Program-made: the position numbers and the translations under genes
DNA from: Lagopus muta
Lineage: Eukaryota; Chordata; Aves; Galliformes; Phasianidae
Reading direction: 5' to 3'
Assembly (NCBI RefSeq): GCF_023343835.1
Contig: NC_064437.1
Span: 52,464,972 to 52,528,971, forward strand
Length of the DNA: 64,000 nucleotides
Notes under the pieces: model-generated
Databases searched by the model: none
Told to the model about the DNA's origin: nothing
Seen by the model: the letters and a program-made list of their open reading frames with translations, nothing else
Shown: piece after piece, positions 1 to 14,330 of the stretch
Layout of the letters: the number at the start of each line of letters is the position of its first letter
Numbering within the stretch: position 1 is the stretch's first letter

Positions 1-1045
1 GAGCAAATAAGAAATCAAGAGATTCCAAGGTGAGTGTATTCTGCTGAACTGATACAAGACTTACCATAAAAGTAAGGTTATATATCAAGAAGTACAGAGA
101 GTATGATAGCTAAAGCATACATTAAGTATGCCAACAGAACATTTAGTGTTATGTTTTAAATCATGTATGTGCTAGATGAGATCGGTTCTTGTAGATGTGT
201 ATTTCTGTATGCTTATAGGGGGGAAGAAGACAAGTTACTTGGTTCTGACTTACTTTCAACCACAGCGTATCTATGAAAAATACACGCCAAACCAGTTTAA
301 TTAGTAAGTAAGAATAATCACCACTGTATCATTGCTCTTTAGTCTGTCTTTCCCCGCTATTCCTGTATTCAAGGAGCCTTAGCAGACCACGGCAAACTTC
401 AGTGGTGCAGGTGCTTAATCTTTTTATTTCGTGACAGCGAAATGCTGCTCATGCCAGCAGTACATGGGGATGGGAAGTGTGTTTAATGCTTGCTTGTAAC
501 AAAAAAATCAAGATCACTTTAGCCTTTCTTTTTTTGAACGGAGGAAAATGCTCATATTAATGTTGATTTGCTGTTCCTGCTGAAGGTGGCAGTGTGGTAT
601 CATCCTCAGAAACAGAAACCGCTCTGCTTCAGCAGCTCTCCTTGCTGTGTTCATCCTGGCCTGCTGGCTCACAGTGATTACAGACAGCACTGCACACCCC
701 TGTTGAAAATGGCAGAACTACCTGCAGCGACCATTTAACTCTGAGCTGATTGTGAAAATAGGTGGAGCAATGCATCTACAGTATTGACTAAGTTATGTTT
801 ATAGTTAATATTTTATTTCCATGTCAATAGCTTATTTCAGCCAGCAGATTTATATAATTAAGGACTTCCTGGTAGTTATTTACCTATCTCCTTAGCTAAT
901 CAGCTCTCTGTATTACTTGAACAGTTCTGCTGTGTTCAAATATTGATCAGTGCTTGGGTAGCTGTCAAAAGTGTTTGTGCATAGTCATATTTGTTTAGCC
1001 TTAAACAACGCCCCTAGCAATACTATTACATTTACACACTATACA

Positions 1046-1220
1046 ATCACAGAAGGCATAGGCTGGAAGGGACTTTAAAGGTATCTAGTTCCAACTCCCT
1101 GCCATGGGCTGGGTGCTCCTCACCAGACCAGGGGCCATCTGACCCAGCATTGGGCACCCGCAGAGATGGGGCACCCATCGCTCTCTGGGCAGCAATGCCA
1201 GGGCCTGACCCCTCTCTGAG
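1046..1220 (-). repeat. CR1 LINE 3'-end fragment
   Basis: Read on the + strand, it runs from an AATCACAGAAGG-like start through 'ggctggaagggac', 'ccctgccatggg', 'accagaccagg' and 'gatggggcaccca'. This is the familiar order of the reverse complement of the bird CR1 3' region, so the element lies on the - strand. It is truncated, as most CR1 copies are. The two minus-strand open frames here are pieces of this repeat, not genes. Confidence 0.8.
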
Positions 1221-1596
1221 CAAAGTCCCCAACCCCTTTGCTCTGTGGTGCTGACAGCACTGTACCTGATGTCACTGCACTGGGAGAGGTCTCTGCTGGA
1301 GGACTGCAGATGCCTCAGGCACGAGATCGACTTCACTTGTTGGGGCTTAAGTTCTGCTGGAAAAAATGCTTTGATAAAGCCTTATGTCATTTAAACTAAT
1401 ATGTTAGTAAAATACTTTAATATTTTAATTAAAAAATTTAGTGTTTAGAATGGTTATGATTTTAGGTGATGTGCCCAAAAATCACTTTAACATTTTAAAT
1501 CAGCATCTCTGTAATAACCCTTTATGAAAATCTCTGGAGATAAAGCTATTTCATTGTATTTGATCTGTAGTACTCTTATTATAGCTTTCATAATGG

Positions 1597-1615
1597 AAAA
1601 AAAAAAAAAAAAAAA
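1597..1615. repeat. Poly(A) tract
   Basis: Nineteen consecutive A residues. No processed pseudogene or SINE body is recognisable next to it, so it is a simple homopolymer. Confidence 0.8.
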
Positions 1616-4600
1616 TCATGCTATCAAAGGTGCCTGAATGGGTTAAGTGACCCTCAGAACGAACTCTGAGGTTTCTGTTTCTGCAGCATGAACACCAGGC
1701 TAAATGCGTCATAATTCCATTTTACTGCTTTATCAAGAGAAAAGAATATTTGTTGTGGTGCACATTAAAAAGCAGCTTTGAATAGATAAAGATATAAGTG
1801 TTACAATTGGAAAGGTTAACAGCAAAAGGGCAATACAGGAGCATAACAGCACAGATAGAATGGTTACAAAGGAATAGTGCTCACCCATCTCCGAAGATCC
1901 AGACTTGTAGAAAAGACTCCACAAGAAAGGTATCTCCCACCAGTTAGCCTTTAAATGAAGTGTAAGAGAGATGTAGCCAGAATCCACCCCTTCCAGTGGA
2001 ATTGCCTTCACCTGTGCTCCCATGGCTGACTGGTCCTTTCCCCAAGTGCTCAATCAGTGCTTCAGGGTGTGACTCAACAGTTACCATGCAATAAGCAAAT
2101 CCTGCTGCACACACGGTGGTTAAGTTAGCATTCAATTACCATGATATTTTTTTTAGATATATGAAAAGACTGCATTTTACCCTTCTTATAAATGCTTTAT
2201 TTGGAAGTTTTCTGCTAATGGCTGCTTAAATTCAGATAGGATAGGAAGTTATTTCACCTGTGACAGTGTCAGCTGTTTTATTTTTACATCAACTCCTTAA
2301 AGAAATGATGGTCATATTTGCAGTAAAACTCTTGAAAATACTTCTTAAATTACTTTCCATTCATTTGCTAGGGGGTGAGAGAAGCATCCACTGCTGCTTC
2401 CATGGTTTTGGTTGTTCCTTAACTTCCTCAGAAAAACTCTCACTCCAATCTCACCACTGAAGCTGTCTGGTTTTTCCAGACATTGGCCCACCCCATAGGG
2501 CCAAATATAACTCAAAACTGTGTGTAAAGGGGGAAGAGTGCTGTGTACTACTTGTTGCTTCTGTTGGTGCTGGCTGGTGACAAGCGTGGAAGAAGTTCTT
2601 GCTGCTTGCTCGCGGGACGTGCATTTACAGCAGGAACATATCAGATAGTATTTGTGCATCAAAACATGCAGAGAACATTATTCACACAGGACATCTTTTG
2701 GAAGAAGGCACAAACTCAGGAAATATGTCTGGATTAATCTTTCCCTGTCCTTCTGATCCATGCACCGATTGCTTGGCCAACCAACAGCCTGTGGGGCAGC
2801 CCTCAGGACAGGACGCTTTTTTTTGTTTAGCATGGAGCTGCCCCAGGATGCTGACCAAACTGCTCCTGGGCTGCTCTGTGCTCTGCCGAGCCTGGGATTA
2901 GACCCAAAGAGCAGCAACCATGATTTGTGTCTGTCTGCTAACTCTTCAATGCTCACATGATCTGCCTCAAGCAAGTCTGTATTTGTGTTTCCCTGGGGAA
3001 TGGCTTGGATCCTGAAGGGATATTTGTGCCTAAGAAGCAGCACAAATCCCCAATAAAAGTGATAAAAGCAGAGTGTTTTAGTGGTGCTGAGGCATGAAAT
3101 GGCTGTAGACAACCAAGGGAGATACAGGCAAACCAGGAAAGCACTGCACTGGGTGCACTGTCACTGAATATAATCTCACCTCTTCCTCACTCTGAGAAAG
3201 CCATGAGTACAGACCTTTGTCTTGTAACAGAAGATCCCAGTACTCCACTGCATCATTTCAGCATGTTGAGAAATTGAAGTCAATAAATGCCCTGAACTAA
3301 GAGACTAACAGAGCAGGCGATCAAAACATAGTTTGATCTCAGATTTTTAGTTTTTGCAAAGAATCTCAAATGTTGTAGCAGGAATATTTTTATATAGTCG
3401 GTCTCTGAACTGTAATGAACCTTACAGCTTCTAAAAGTTTGAACATTTACCTGCATTCAGTCTGCTTGCTCTCCAGCAGCCCTACAGAAGCACATTAGCA
3501 CACTTGGTGTCCTGTATGGTGGAGGTGATTTGGCTGCTGTTTGTTTCAAGTTTCCAGCTCTAGCCTGAGTGACCGGATCTTCTTTCACTCTTTTGTTGGA
3601 TTCTGGCCGGAGTCCCAAATTGCTCTTGAACTCAGACTCTTGAATTGCAGTTGAGGGAGTAAGACCAGGATTCAATGCAATGCCTAAGGCTGCTAACATT
3701 GAGATTTTGTATTGGACAGTTTATTTTGTTGCTTGTCTTCTGTTTTGTTTTCTTTTTTTTTTAAAGCCATCTTAACAGCTCACTGGAGGGTAAGGTAGTT
3801 TTGTAGATTTCATTATTAAAAGGGTGACTGAAGGAAGGGCTCAAGGAAGAAAGTTTCATAAAGAATAGCTAGGTTTGTAAGTTTGTGAGGATGAAAAACA
3901 GAAAACTACATGGAAAGAGATACTGAAATGGGAGTAAGAAGCTAAGTAAAAGATTGCTGAACAGAACAGGGTGAGTCTGGAGAGGTGATATTACTAGTGA
4001 AGGGATTTTTCCTTCCCTCCTGTAAATTGACAGTAGTGGTCAGCTCTCCTTATTAGACTGATGTTGAGGAGTGGATAACAAATATCCAACTTCCATTAGA
4101 AAGAGGTGATGAAAATTGCCTGGAAGAATTCCAGCAGAATTCTTTTATCAGGAGACTTGTACAGATGCGTGTTTAAAAATACATAAAAGGAAAAAATAGA
4201 TGTTCAGAATAAATACCACATTCCTGCATTTTGCCTTTCCTGTGCCCAGAGCAGTCAGCTGGGAATAGGGTCAATCTGCAGAATTTTAGGATTCATGCCT
4301 TGGAGTTAAAAAGGAGGAGTGAAAAAAAAATGAAAATAAATCAGCAGCTGCAATTCTGTCTCTTTCAACAAAAGAATTAATTACTAATGAGAATCACAAG
4401 AGTATATTCTGTAGTTTGAACAAGTTCAGTTATTAGAGCACAGGCAAATATTCTAAAAACTAAATAAAGAGTCTAAATGTTAGCTTTCTGCCAGTGACCA
4501 TCTTTTCATCCAAGTAGCTTTTAAACATATTTTTGTATGTAAATGTTGCTGCATAAGAAACAGAAACAACAGTCCTTACAAATGAGCACATTCTGCAGTA

Positions 4601-7600
4601 GATCTTCAGCTTGTCACTGCTGTCCTTTACTGCTATCATTACTATATTTTAAGAGATAAGTATGTTTGATATATGTAAAATGATTGCCAGATCTCAGTTA
4701 TAGGCAGTCATTTAGAGCAGTGATGATAGACTAGTACATAAATCATGCAGTGCTTTGATTAGAGTACTGTAAATGCTGTCATCTTTAACTTAGTCTTATA
4801 GGCTACATCTGGGAACAATTTCACGCAATGTTGTTGTTATTACCACCATTCTAAAGTAAAGCCAGCCTTCGTGCTTAAACATAGTTTAGCAGCATATCAT
4901 TTAGAATTTTTGAAAGATAAGAACACACCAGTTGTACCGTGACAGCTGCCCTAAGTCTTCTCCAGATAAAAGAGATGTGAAAAATGTGGATGAAAAAGCC
5001 TAATGTAAAAGTAAGAACAAATATTTTTACTAGAGAAAATGAGGTATAGTAGGAAGTGAGTAGTTATAGGAGAAAGAACAAGAAACAGGAAAGGAGCAGG
5101 AGCAATAGAAAATTTAAAAAACAGAAAAAAAGTGAATGCTAAGGGAGTGTGGTGAAGGAAAGCTATGTGAGAAAAGAGCAACGCATTGAGGTTGGCTGTA
5201 CATGTGTTTGTATGCTCCATTGTAGCCCTCGTCAGGTATTCTGCGAGCTTTGTAAGAGATTTGTAAGTTTAAATGAAAGTGTGCTTTGGGAAAATGCGTT
5301 TTCCAATTTCATAATGCTAAGCAAGCCTCTGTCACAGTGGTAGGTAACACTTTTCCCCCAATTCCAGACTGTTCTTTGAAACAGAGTATAAAAAAATGAA
5401 AAGCATTGAGAGCAACAGAGAAGCCGAATAGGCTGTGGCTGATCTGCCAGCACTTGGAGGAAAAAACATTTTTCCCTGCCACAAAGAACCCTATTGTTCC
5501 TATGTTAAATACTTAAATTTGCCTGCATTTAAATCAGGCTGTCTAAAACTCTGTTTCCTTCCTATGGTAAAGCATGTGCCAGTTACTGGGGCGGCGTACA
5601 GTGGCACAGCTTCAGGGATATGCGTTGGATATCAATGACAAATAAAGTTGGTCTGGTAAATCTTATTAATGGATCTTCAGTGCACCTGCTTTCATATATA
5701 GCCTTTGTCACTAAGTGTTCAAGCTCAATTTCATTTGCTATACACGTTTAGAGAAGTTACACTACATGATGCTTGCCTATCTCCCCAGCATGGCATCAAA
5801 CCAGGGAGGGGCAAAGATCTCAAGCAACACAAGAGGAGTTCTACTTTATTTAGGAGAAATTAAACTGCTATTAATATAATAAAGCTGTTATTAACAGCTT
5901 TCACACAGTTTTTAGTCATTTCTTTGTACAGTCCCACGTAAACACACGGACACACTTCCACTCACTATCCAGTGAGGAGATAGGAAGGGCTGGCATGCTG
6001 CTGTGCTTGCTCCAGCAGGCCAGTTTGGCACAATCATAATAGAAGAAACCAAGGAGAGAATGGGGAGTACTGTCAGCACACAAATATGATTCTGAGGGGA
6101 GAATTAATGTGGGGTTTTCTTCTAACAGCATTCTTTAACTGAGACTGCTGGTGCCTGTGACTGAAGCCTGATGGCTTTCAGCTATAAGGTTGGTTCCACC
6201 AACCAGTGTGGAACCCCTGAGAAATTGCTGCGCTCCACCCAGACTCAGACTGGCATTTTCAGCTCTCAGATTGCAAATTCAGCATGAAAACAGTGGAAAT
6301 GAAGTGGGTAACTCAGTTTTTGTGGAGTTAGGTTTCAGTTTGTAATGACGAAATGCTTAAAATTCTTTTACATCCTTGCACACCTATATAGCTTTTTTTG
6401 TTCACGGGGAACATAAGTCTGAAAAGAAAAAAACAAAACATTTCAGAGTAATATAGTCAAAGAGTACTATGGTTTAGCCCATAAGAGGATGAAACATCTG
6501 AAATCTCTGAAGCGTACTGACCTGGTATATTTTTGTACTGTGTGGTATTGTTGCTTGGAGAAGTTCCTTGATGCTAAAAATATCATTTCTACACTGTTTT
6601 CTATCTCCAAGGTTACTAAATCTTTCTAACCTAAGCATAATTAGGATTATACCTACAGTATGTATTTTTAGCATGCTTGATTTTTTTGTGTGCTGCAATG
6701 TTATTCTAGCAGACGTAGCTGAGTTCAGGGATGTCTGTGCTGTGTAAGAGAGAAGAGGAGGGAAGAAGTCCATTCTGGACTCCCAGAACAACTCTCTCAG
6801 CTGAAAGCTGTGGGAGAGAAATTTTGCATGATGACCAAAGGGTCTTTAAAGACCAGTTATCCATTTAGTGAAGGAAGCTTAAAACTTAAACCTAGATTTC
6901 AGATTGTGAAATTTGATATTCCCTAATGGGCTTGAAACTAGGACTATTTGTTGTTTTTACCATTGTTTTTCTCACTTAAAAGTCTCTTAAGAAATGGACT
7001 AAACCCCATAAATTCCTGTTTGCTTGCAAGTGACTGCTTTTGAATGCTAGCAGCCGTTCTGCTGCTGCTTCCAGCAGCACTACCAAGAGCTGAGCCAGGA
7101 GGTGGCAGCTGCTGCCTTGCCTGTGGTGCTACATCCCTTCCTGGCCAGTGCTGCTTGACCCTGCTCCAGCAATGCCACTACCCACCTACCTGTCCTGTCA
7201 CCCCAACAGCGCGAGCTTTTTATTTGCTGAATGCAATTGCTGTTTTAGGGTGGAATAATGGCTGGAAATATCACCAGCAGAATTTGCACAGGTGGTTAGT
7301 TTCTTCATCCAAGCACAGAAAGCACACGTGGGTAAGAACAGCACTGTACAAATAAGGTCGTGCCTACACATGAGAGCTGAATGTAATTTCTAACTGACTG
7401 TGTTAATGTACCAAACTTGGGAGGCAAAATCCCTAAAAGTGAGTTGTGCAGGAAGTTTTGAAAGGTGACAATACACGTGGCCATTTGAACTGGATACCCA
7501 GTGGGAGACGTATTGATAGAAGAAACGAGATGAGTGATGCCTCCTGCATGCTGAATGAGAAAATCTGTGCTTGGGTGTACAGGACAGCTCAAGGAGAGAC

Positions 7601-10600
7601 AGGTGAGCGTGATTTGAAATGGTACAGGTGAATTTAGTAAGGAGGCAGGTCTGGTCATTCATTGTGGGTATAAATTAGATACGGAACAGATATCACTTGG
7701 AGTTGGTGATAAGGAATAAAAAGGAAATCAACCAATACAACTAATAGAAATAGAAGGGCTAGAAAGTTATTTCTGTCATTTGTCTTTGGACCCTGAATTG
7801 ATTCTGCTTTGTATATATGCACAAATTCTGTAGTTCATAAAATTACAAATTAGGCTGTAAGTTTAGAATTAAAGCTGAGGCTTCACACAGCTGGAAATCT
7901 TCAAGCCTTAACCTTTTTCTGCCAAAGTTGTAAATCAAGGCAAGTACATAGAAAGTTGCTTGTTTTAAACATTATAGCTACTTAATTCTTTCTGCTAATT
8001 CAAAGAGGATTGGAATGGGATGAAGAAATTACGTAAACATGAAGTACTTGTACCTGTGGAGGTAATAACTGCCCATCATCAGTGAAAGAAGATGTAGCAT
8101 TTTCTAAAATCCAGGGCTACTTTGCAGTCTGTCCATTTCCTTCCTATTTTTATTGGTCTGCTGAAGTGCAAAACTGAAGAAAACAGCACATGAAACCTCC
8201 CAGAGACTAAGTAAGGTGACCACACTGAAACGTTTGTATCCAAGGCACATATAAATTCACATGGAGAAAAAGCGCAGCGCAAATCTGAAAGCAAGACTGA
8301 AAATATCTGAGAACTCGCATTTCTAGAGACAGTTTCTCTGTGGTTTTATCATGCAGTAACTCAGAACAGACGTACTGCCATCAGGTGAGGTGTACGGAAG
8401 GCAGCAGGTTCTACAGTTGTGAAGATCTAGTGAGTCCCTTTTGGAATAAGGTAGTAAATGGTCCAACATAAACTGATGACTACCGATTTCACATTGCAAA
8501 GCCTACTTTAAATAGCTCTGTTGGAAAGAAGAATATTTTCTGCCTCTAGAACATGGCAGAGCAGGTGGGCTGATATATCATGGGTATATTTATGGCTAAC
8601 AAACATATGCAAATTAAAGATGGTCAGGATTCTTATGGTATCTCCCTTTATGACACTCTTCAGATAGTCCTTCTGGATGGATGCAGTCAACTTTGCTTTG
8701 GCTGTTGACTGGGTGACATCTGATGGACAACGTGTCTGTGTTACAACTGGTCTTCCTCTGCAGATGCTCACTTAATAAAGAACAAATCACTCAACAGAGG
8801 GTGAGTGGGTAGTCAGGCTGAATTCAGACATTAAAAAAAAATAACTTAAAGTTATTCCTTTTCATTTTATGCATGTTTTCTGCATTCTGTGTACTTTTAT
8901 CTGAAAAAAAAATACTGGAATTGAGTGACTTAATCTGATCTAAATATACATGGTTCATTTTTGAAAATAGCTGCTTTGGGTTACTTTAATATTAATCTTT
9001 GTCTTGGCTACCAATGTGTAGCATGATAATCTTTGTTTTATTAAATCTTAATTGAGGTTTGGTCATGAAATCACACAGAGGAGCAGATAAGAAGACTATT
9101 TTCTTTCTTCTATCTTAAGATAGTAATTATTCAACACATGAATGCCACTGCTAGTTTACTTTCCTTAGTTTCACTCTGCAATTGATGTTTTGAAGGTATT
9201 GTGAAGTTCTACATGCTAAACAGGGCAACTAATGTTCACTGTCTTCCTATATCTATTCATGATGTATTTACTACTGACTCCTGATTCACTCTTTTTTTCT
9301 TTTTCTTGGTCTATATTCTTGGGCCTTTGAGAATTTTTGTTGTTGTTGTTAATTTCTTACTCTGTTTAAGTTTTACTGATTTCACTTCACAGACATCCTT
9401 TCTTCAAGGTGTTACTGGCCTAATGCTATCAAAAGAGAGACTTAGGAAATTAAGGCAGTTGGTGATGGTTCCTGAGAGCGATGTCACACGTGGCCAAAGA
9501 GAGCTCCCTCCTGTGGGAACACTGGAAGGTTTTTGCCTTCATTTTATCAGATTGTCTGCTACTTCTGTCAGATAAAACAATAGGAAGATACTAAAAGATG
9601 CAAATGATGAGAATAAGAGATCTAACTATTCAGGAATGTCCCAACACAAGCGTATTTGCTCAAAATCAGTGATATTACTTCATGCCTCATTATCTCAAAG
9701 AGAAAGCAATAGCTCAGTTGCCAGTAGGGGAATTCTGATACCTTGTATTAATATGATGGTTAATGGTTTGAGAAGCAGACTTATAGGCCAGGATGCTGCC
9801 AGTGTTGTTTGGGACCATGATGGTTTTTATTAAAATTGACAAGTAAATTGCTCTGTAGTTCAGTTCAGAACATTTACAGCTGACATGGGTAAAATCAGGT
9901 GTATTAAATAACCTGAGCAGAAAGAGCAACTGTTTCGTTGCAACTAATGACCCTGTTCATTAATGGGGTTTTAATGAACCCTGTGTCATGTTAACATTTT
10001 CAAACACTTTTTTTTTTTAATTAAGCTGTAGAATTTATGAAATGAATTATTTTTACTTTTACTACGTTTATGTAAATTTGTAAAGTGAAATGAAGGTGGC
10101 GATTGGATCTTTAATCATATGATATAACAGCACTGAAGGTATGATGAGCCTATAGAGTATAGTATTGCAGGCCTGTCATGGAGTTAAATCATTTGCTGAT
10201 GAATGTGTAAACCACGTTGGCAGTTAGAGAGCAGACCTTTGGTACTGCACCTTCAAAATATTTCAGTGCTCATCAATCATATTGCTTCTGTTATCCAGAG
10301 GCTGCATGAGAAAATCTCTTTGTATGTTTTACTGAAGCTTCATGGATTTCTAACTATAAGGATGATAACTTATTTTGTTTATTTGGTGTAAATACAATTT
10401 GCATTAAACGGCTTTGCTGTTCAGAGAAACATAATGAACAAATTAATTAGTAAAGTGACTGAGTTCTACATATAAATGTAGGAACTCTTTTTTTCTTTTC
10501 TTTTTTTTTTTTTAAACACCAGTTTCAATGAACATCACTTCCTCTATTATCAGTATTATGGGCATCACTCACAAACAGTAGGCAGGTAAGTAAGGTCTGA

Positions 10601-13399
10601 GCACTATGATCCCCGTACCACAAAAAGTTGAAATGGGCAAAAGCTACAGAATGTGAACAGGGCTGGAGAAGGATGCAGTCAGAAAAGGTGATGACAGGGC
10701 AGAATTTGAGTAACAAGTTGGGTATTTTTATGTGTTGCACTTCAAAGAAAAATAGCTTCAGGATTACTGAGGAAATTACATTAAAATGGAAGAGGAACCA
10801 GCAATACAGATATGGCCTGGAGAAAGAAGCAGCAAAGAAATGAAAGAGACATGTAGAGTTGGATGATAGAGGAAGCAGCAATACTTACTGATGCTTTTTA
10901 AAAAACAGGAGACAAAAATGCAGTAGAAAAGGTGTTATCCTAAAGGTGATACACAGGTCCTGGGTGATGAGATCTGTGAGTGTAAGTGACAGCACAGTGA
11001 TATCCTCTGAGAAGATGATTATAGATATTTAAACCAAGACAAGGAACTATAGTAAAAGAAAGACACATCATCCCTATAAATTATGTGATTCATAAAGCTA
11101 ATGCTGAGGAGCTTGTAGGTGAAGGTCATGTTATCTTCTTACCTAAATTACAAAAGCAGTTTTTCCTTTCTCCATTACCTCCATTTTTTAAAAATAAATT
11201 TGAGTGCAGATAGTGACTTATCACAGAGCTTGTTGCTTCTTGTCTGTCTCTTTAGAAGTCATCCAAGAGATTTGCTCTTCACAAAGGAGATGTTTGGGGT
11301 ATCCAAATTAAGCATTCAGACATCGCCTATTGCCAGGGCGATGTGAGGAGGACTTGATCTATGTGTTGTGAAAACTGCCGTGTCTGGGGTGATTGCAACA
11401 TGGGATGTGCGAGCCAAGAAGTCTCAAAGCAGAGAGGGATAAGGAGGGACATACCTTTTGGCACATGCAGTGTTTTTGGCTGTTTGCCTTTCTGTTCCTC
11501 TTCTCTGCCTTTCTTTCCAAATGAAAGCCACCTGAATCACTCAAAATGGCCTCTCTTTGTAAGGAATTCTGCTCCCTCTGGTCCCACCAATTTAAAGCAT
11601 TCCTGTCTTTCTGGAGACCTTTACTACTTATCTGTCTGACTCACAGATACTGGGAGTGGAGGGCTGTGTACCTTCTGTGTTACTTCCCAGGGCTGCTGCT
11701 TTAGCTGCTGGTGCTGAGTTGAACCAGCACACCAACACTAGAAGCCTGGGAAAGCAGAGGGGTGTTCAGCCAAACTCTGTTAAGGCCAGTGTTTACACAG
11801 ATTTTCTTGAAGCTGCCATTCCTCTCTTCCTAAAACATTTGGATGTTGTCATCTAAATATATACCCCAGGGCTAAGCAAACAAGCACAAGGACTTGAGTG
11901 CTGTTCTTGAGTGGTGATGGGATGGCCTGAAGTATTTTAGATCTTTTCATAACAGTTCTTTCTGCAGAAACAAGCTACTTGTCTTTCTAATGCTGGCACA
12001 TCTGTTCCCAGGCCTCTGATTTTTCTTTCCTATGGTTGTGTTGTTCTCCCATCCTAAAATGGGATTCCAGTGTCAGTGATGGTTCCTTCTGTTTCCTGCT
12101 GAAAACTGAGACAAAGTGTCCCAGAGCTCACTTTTACTCCTTTTGAGTCCCAAAGGCAGTATAGCTCATCTTTAATGCAGCAAACTTGAGACATCTATGA
12201 AGATATTTAGTATTTTTAGATACATACGCTTGTTTAAATGTAGAGATAACTAAGACTAAGATCTTAGTGTGGTTGGGAAGAAGATGGGTATTTAAGATGT
12301 GTTTTGTTCCTCCAGAATTGCACAGGATACTTGTGTTATGACAGAGGAACAGAAGAGTGGCACTCATCTCTTGCTTTGCTATACTTAACCCCTGCTCAAG
12401 ATGTGTGGAAATTACATCCTGATCTCTTGGTTTCCTCTTTTTTATTTCTGTTTTCAAGCTTCCTCCTCACACTGTCTGCAAACTTATCTGAGCACAAATG
12501 CCTGACTCTAGGACTGCTTTCTTGTGTTGTTTTCTTAATGAAAATGACTGGCACAGAGCCTGCTGTTCCTTACTGCTAGCTTGTGGCCTGCAGTCAGAAG
12601 GCTGCCCAAAGGCAAGAGGATTAGAGGGGCTGTGAAGGTCTGTGCCCATCTGCGGCTTCCAAGCCCCAGCAGCAGCCTGCAGGGCCCAGCACCTCCTGTC
12701 TCTCCTCTCAGAAGAAGCTCTCTAGAAGCTGGTGGTGGGCAGCTGGGTAGGGCAGCATGTCCACATGTCACAGCCAAGGAGCAGGAAGGAGAGTCAGTCA
12801 AAGCAATGCTCCAGAGGAGCAGGAACCAGTAAAGGCACAGTGGTAGTGGTGGACTATGCCCTGATGACTGTACCCTCTGAGCAGTCAGCAGGGAAACACA
12901 CAAGGACAGGAAGAGCCTTGGGGAGCTGCCATTCCTTGAGGAGGAAGTGAAAAAGCGGGGGCAGCTGGGGCAGATGGCAACTCCCTTTGGCATGAGGGGC
13001 TGTTATGCCCAAAGTGGGGTTGGGGACCCAAGGTGGGTTGTCAGGAAAGGGCCTAAACATGAGGAGCTGAGACCTATCTGGTGCCAGCCCATGTTTTTCA
13101 TTTGGGCAAGAGGTGGGCAGCAGGTCGGTGGGGTCCCTTGAGGCTTCCCAGCAGGTAACTGATAACTGGCTCCTTACTGAAGCTCCCCACGGTGTGCATA
13201 GAGGTGTGAGCTCTTTCTAAGGTGCAGGCACAGCAGGTGGCTAGGAACTATTGCAAGTCTCCTCTTGCTCCAAGCTCACACACAAAGATGGGTCTCTCAG
13301 CACGGGACGGTTCCCTCCGTGCACCTCACTTCTACAGAGCAAAATCTGCTCAGTGCTCCAAGACCTGAAAGACTGACATAACGCTTTCTTTCGGCAGCC

Positions 13400-14330
13400 A
13401 AAATGACCTCATCCCCTCTCGGAGCCAGCGATGCGATCCTGCTTCAGAGCGCAGCCCCCGCAGGTAGGCACCATCGGGACCTCTGACCGGCGGGGGACCC
13501 CGCGGCAGCGATAGCGGGGTGGCTGCGAGGAAACCCCCGCTGTGAGGAGAGCGGGAGATCAGCCTCTGAGTCAGAGAGATTGTGCCGTGTAAACTAACCC
13601 CTCCCACTGCTATGGACCACTGTAGCGCCCATTTTCACATGAGCACCTCTCGCTAAGGCGGCTCAGAGCCGGTAGAGGCTGAGAAAGGAAGAGGGAAAGA
13701 GAGAGACGGGGAGGAGGGAGCGAGCACCGGCACTGATGGACGAGCCAAAGGGTAAGGACGGAGCGTCCTGTGGGCGCTGGAAGCGGCGCTGAGGGAGGCA
13801 GGCAGCTCCGTGCCGGCATCGCGCTGGAGGAGGCTGTGCTCGACGAGCTCGTGCACGTTTGCCAGCCGAGAGCGGGCTGCGGCGTCCCCGCCTGCCTGCC
13901 TTCCCTCCCTCCTGCCCCGGAGGCTGCGCGGGGTCCTCCGGGCTGGCTGTGGGCGGGCGGGGGACCCCCGGAGACACAGCCGAGCGGCGCGTGCCTGCGC
14001 TTTGCAGAAGTTTGGCTCCGTCAGTGCGGAGGATTCCCTTCCTGGCGCTGCGGGGGAAGAGGCGGCGGGGCCGGCGGGGGCTCCCTGGTGCAGCCTGGCG
14101 CTGCTCGCAGCGAGCTTCGCGGCGCGGGGAAGGGCGCTGGAAGCCAGAAAAAGCCTAAAGGTGGTGGAAGGCGCTAGCTCGGAGGTGGGGAGAATCGCTG
14201 TGCTGTGCTGGGGGCTCTCTGGGCTCGGGCTCAGAGCGAGAACCGGTTCGGGAGAGGGAGGAAGAGGAGGATTCCCCTCCGAGAAGCCTTCTCGCCTTAC
14301 TGCAGCCCCAGGCAGCGGTTAGCTGAAGAT
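13400..14330 (+). promoter_or_regulatory. ENTPD1: CpG island, probable ENTPD1 promoter
   Basis: CpG dinucleotides become dense here, in sharp contrast to the AT-rich flanks, and fade again after about 14,330. An AP-1-type TGAGTCA lies at 13,567-13,573 and there is no clear TATA box. The island contains the putative first coding exon of ENTPD1 at 13,736-13,751. A 14-codon upstream reading frame (13,612-13,656) would be in the 5' UTR if transcription starts before it. Island and splice-ready start codon together support a promoter; the exact transcription start cannot be read from sequence. Confidence 0.75.
13736..13751 (+). CDS. ENTPD1: ENTPD1 coding exon 1 (16-base coding part)
   Basis: It encodes MDEPK plus the first base of the next codon, followed by a good donor (g|GTAAGG). 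Joining to 33,947 gives a start [19 protein letters not shown]. This aligns without gaps to human CD39, which begins MEDTKESNVKTFCSKNILA and has the same phase-1 junction after the fifth residue. It lies inside the CpG island 20.2 kb before exon 2. The exon was inferred, not seen in a transcript. Confidence 0.72.

Larger units (their letters stand above)
1..13380. other. Intergenic region, no gene recognised
   Basis: This AT-rich stretch has only short open frames that match nothing I recognise and lack convincing splice signals. It contains one CR1 fragment (1046-1220), an A tract of 19 bases (1597-1615) and T-rich runs near 10,495-10,514. It is probably sequence upstream of ENTPD1. Distant enhancers or an upstream gene's noncoding exons could be present but cannot be seen by eye. 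Confidence 0.6.

Noticed and set aside
13663-14322. Open frames up to 170 codons around ENTPD1 exon 1
   Set aside because: CpG-island composition explains them; only the 16-base coding piece aligns with CD39.
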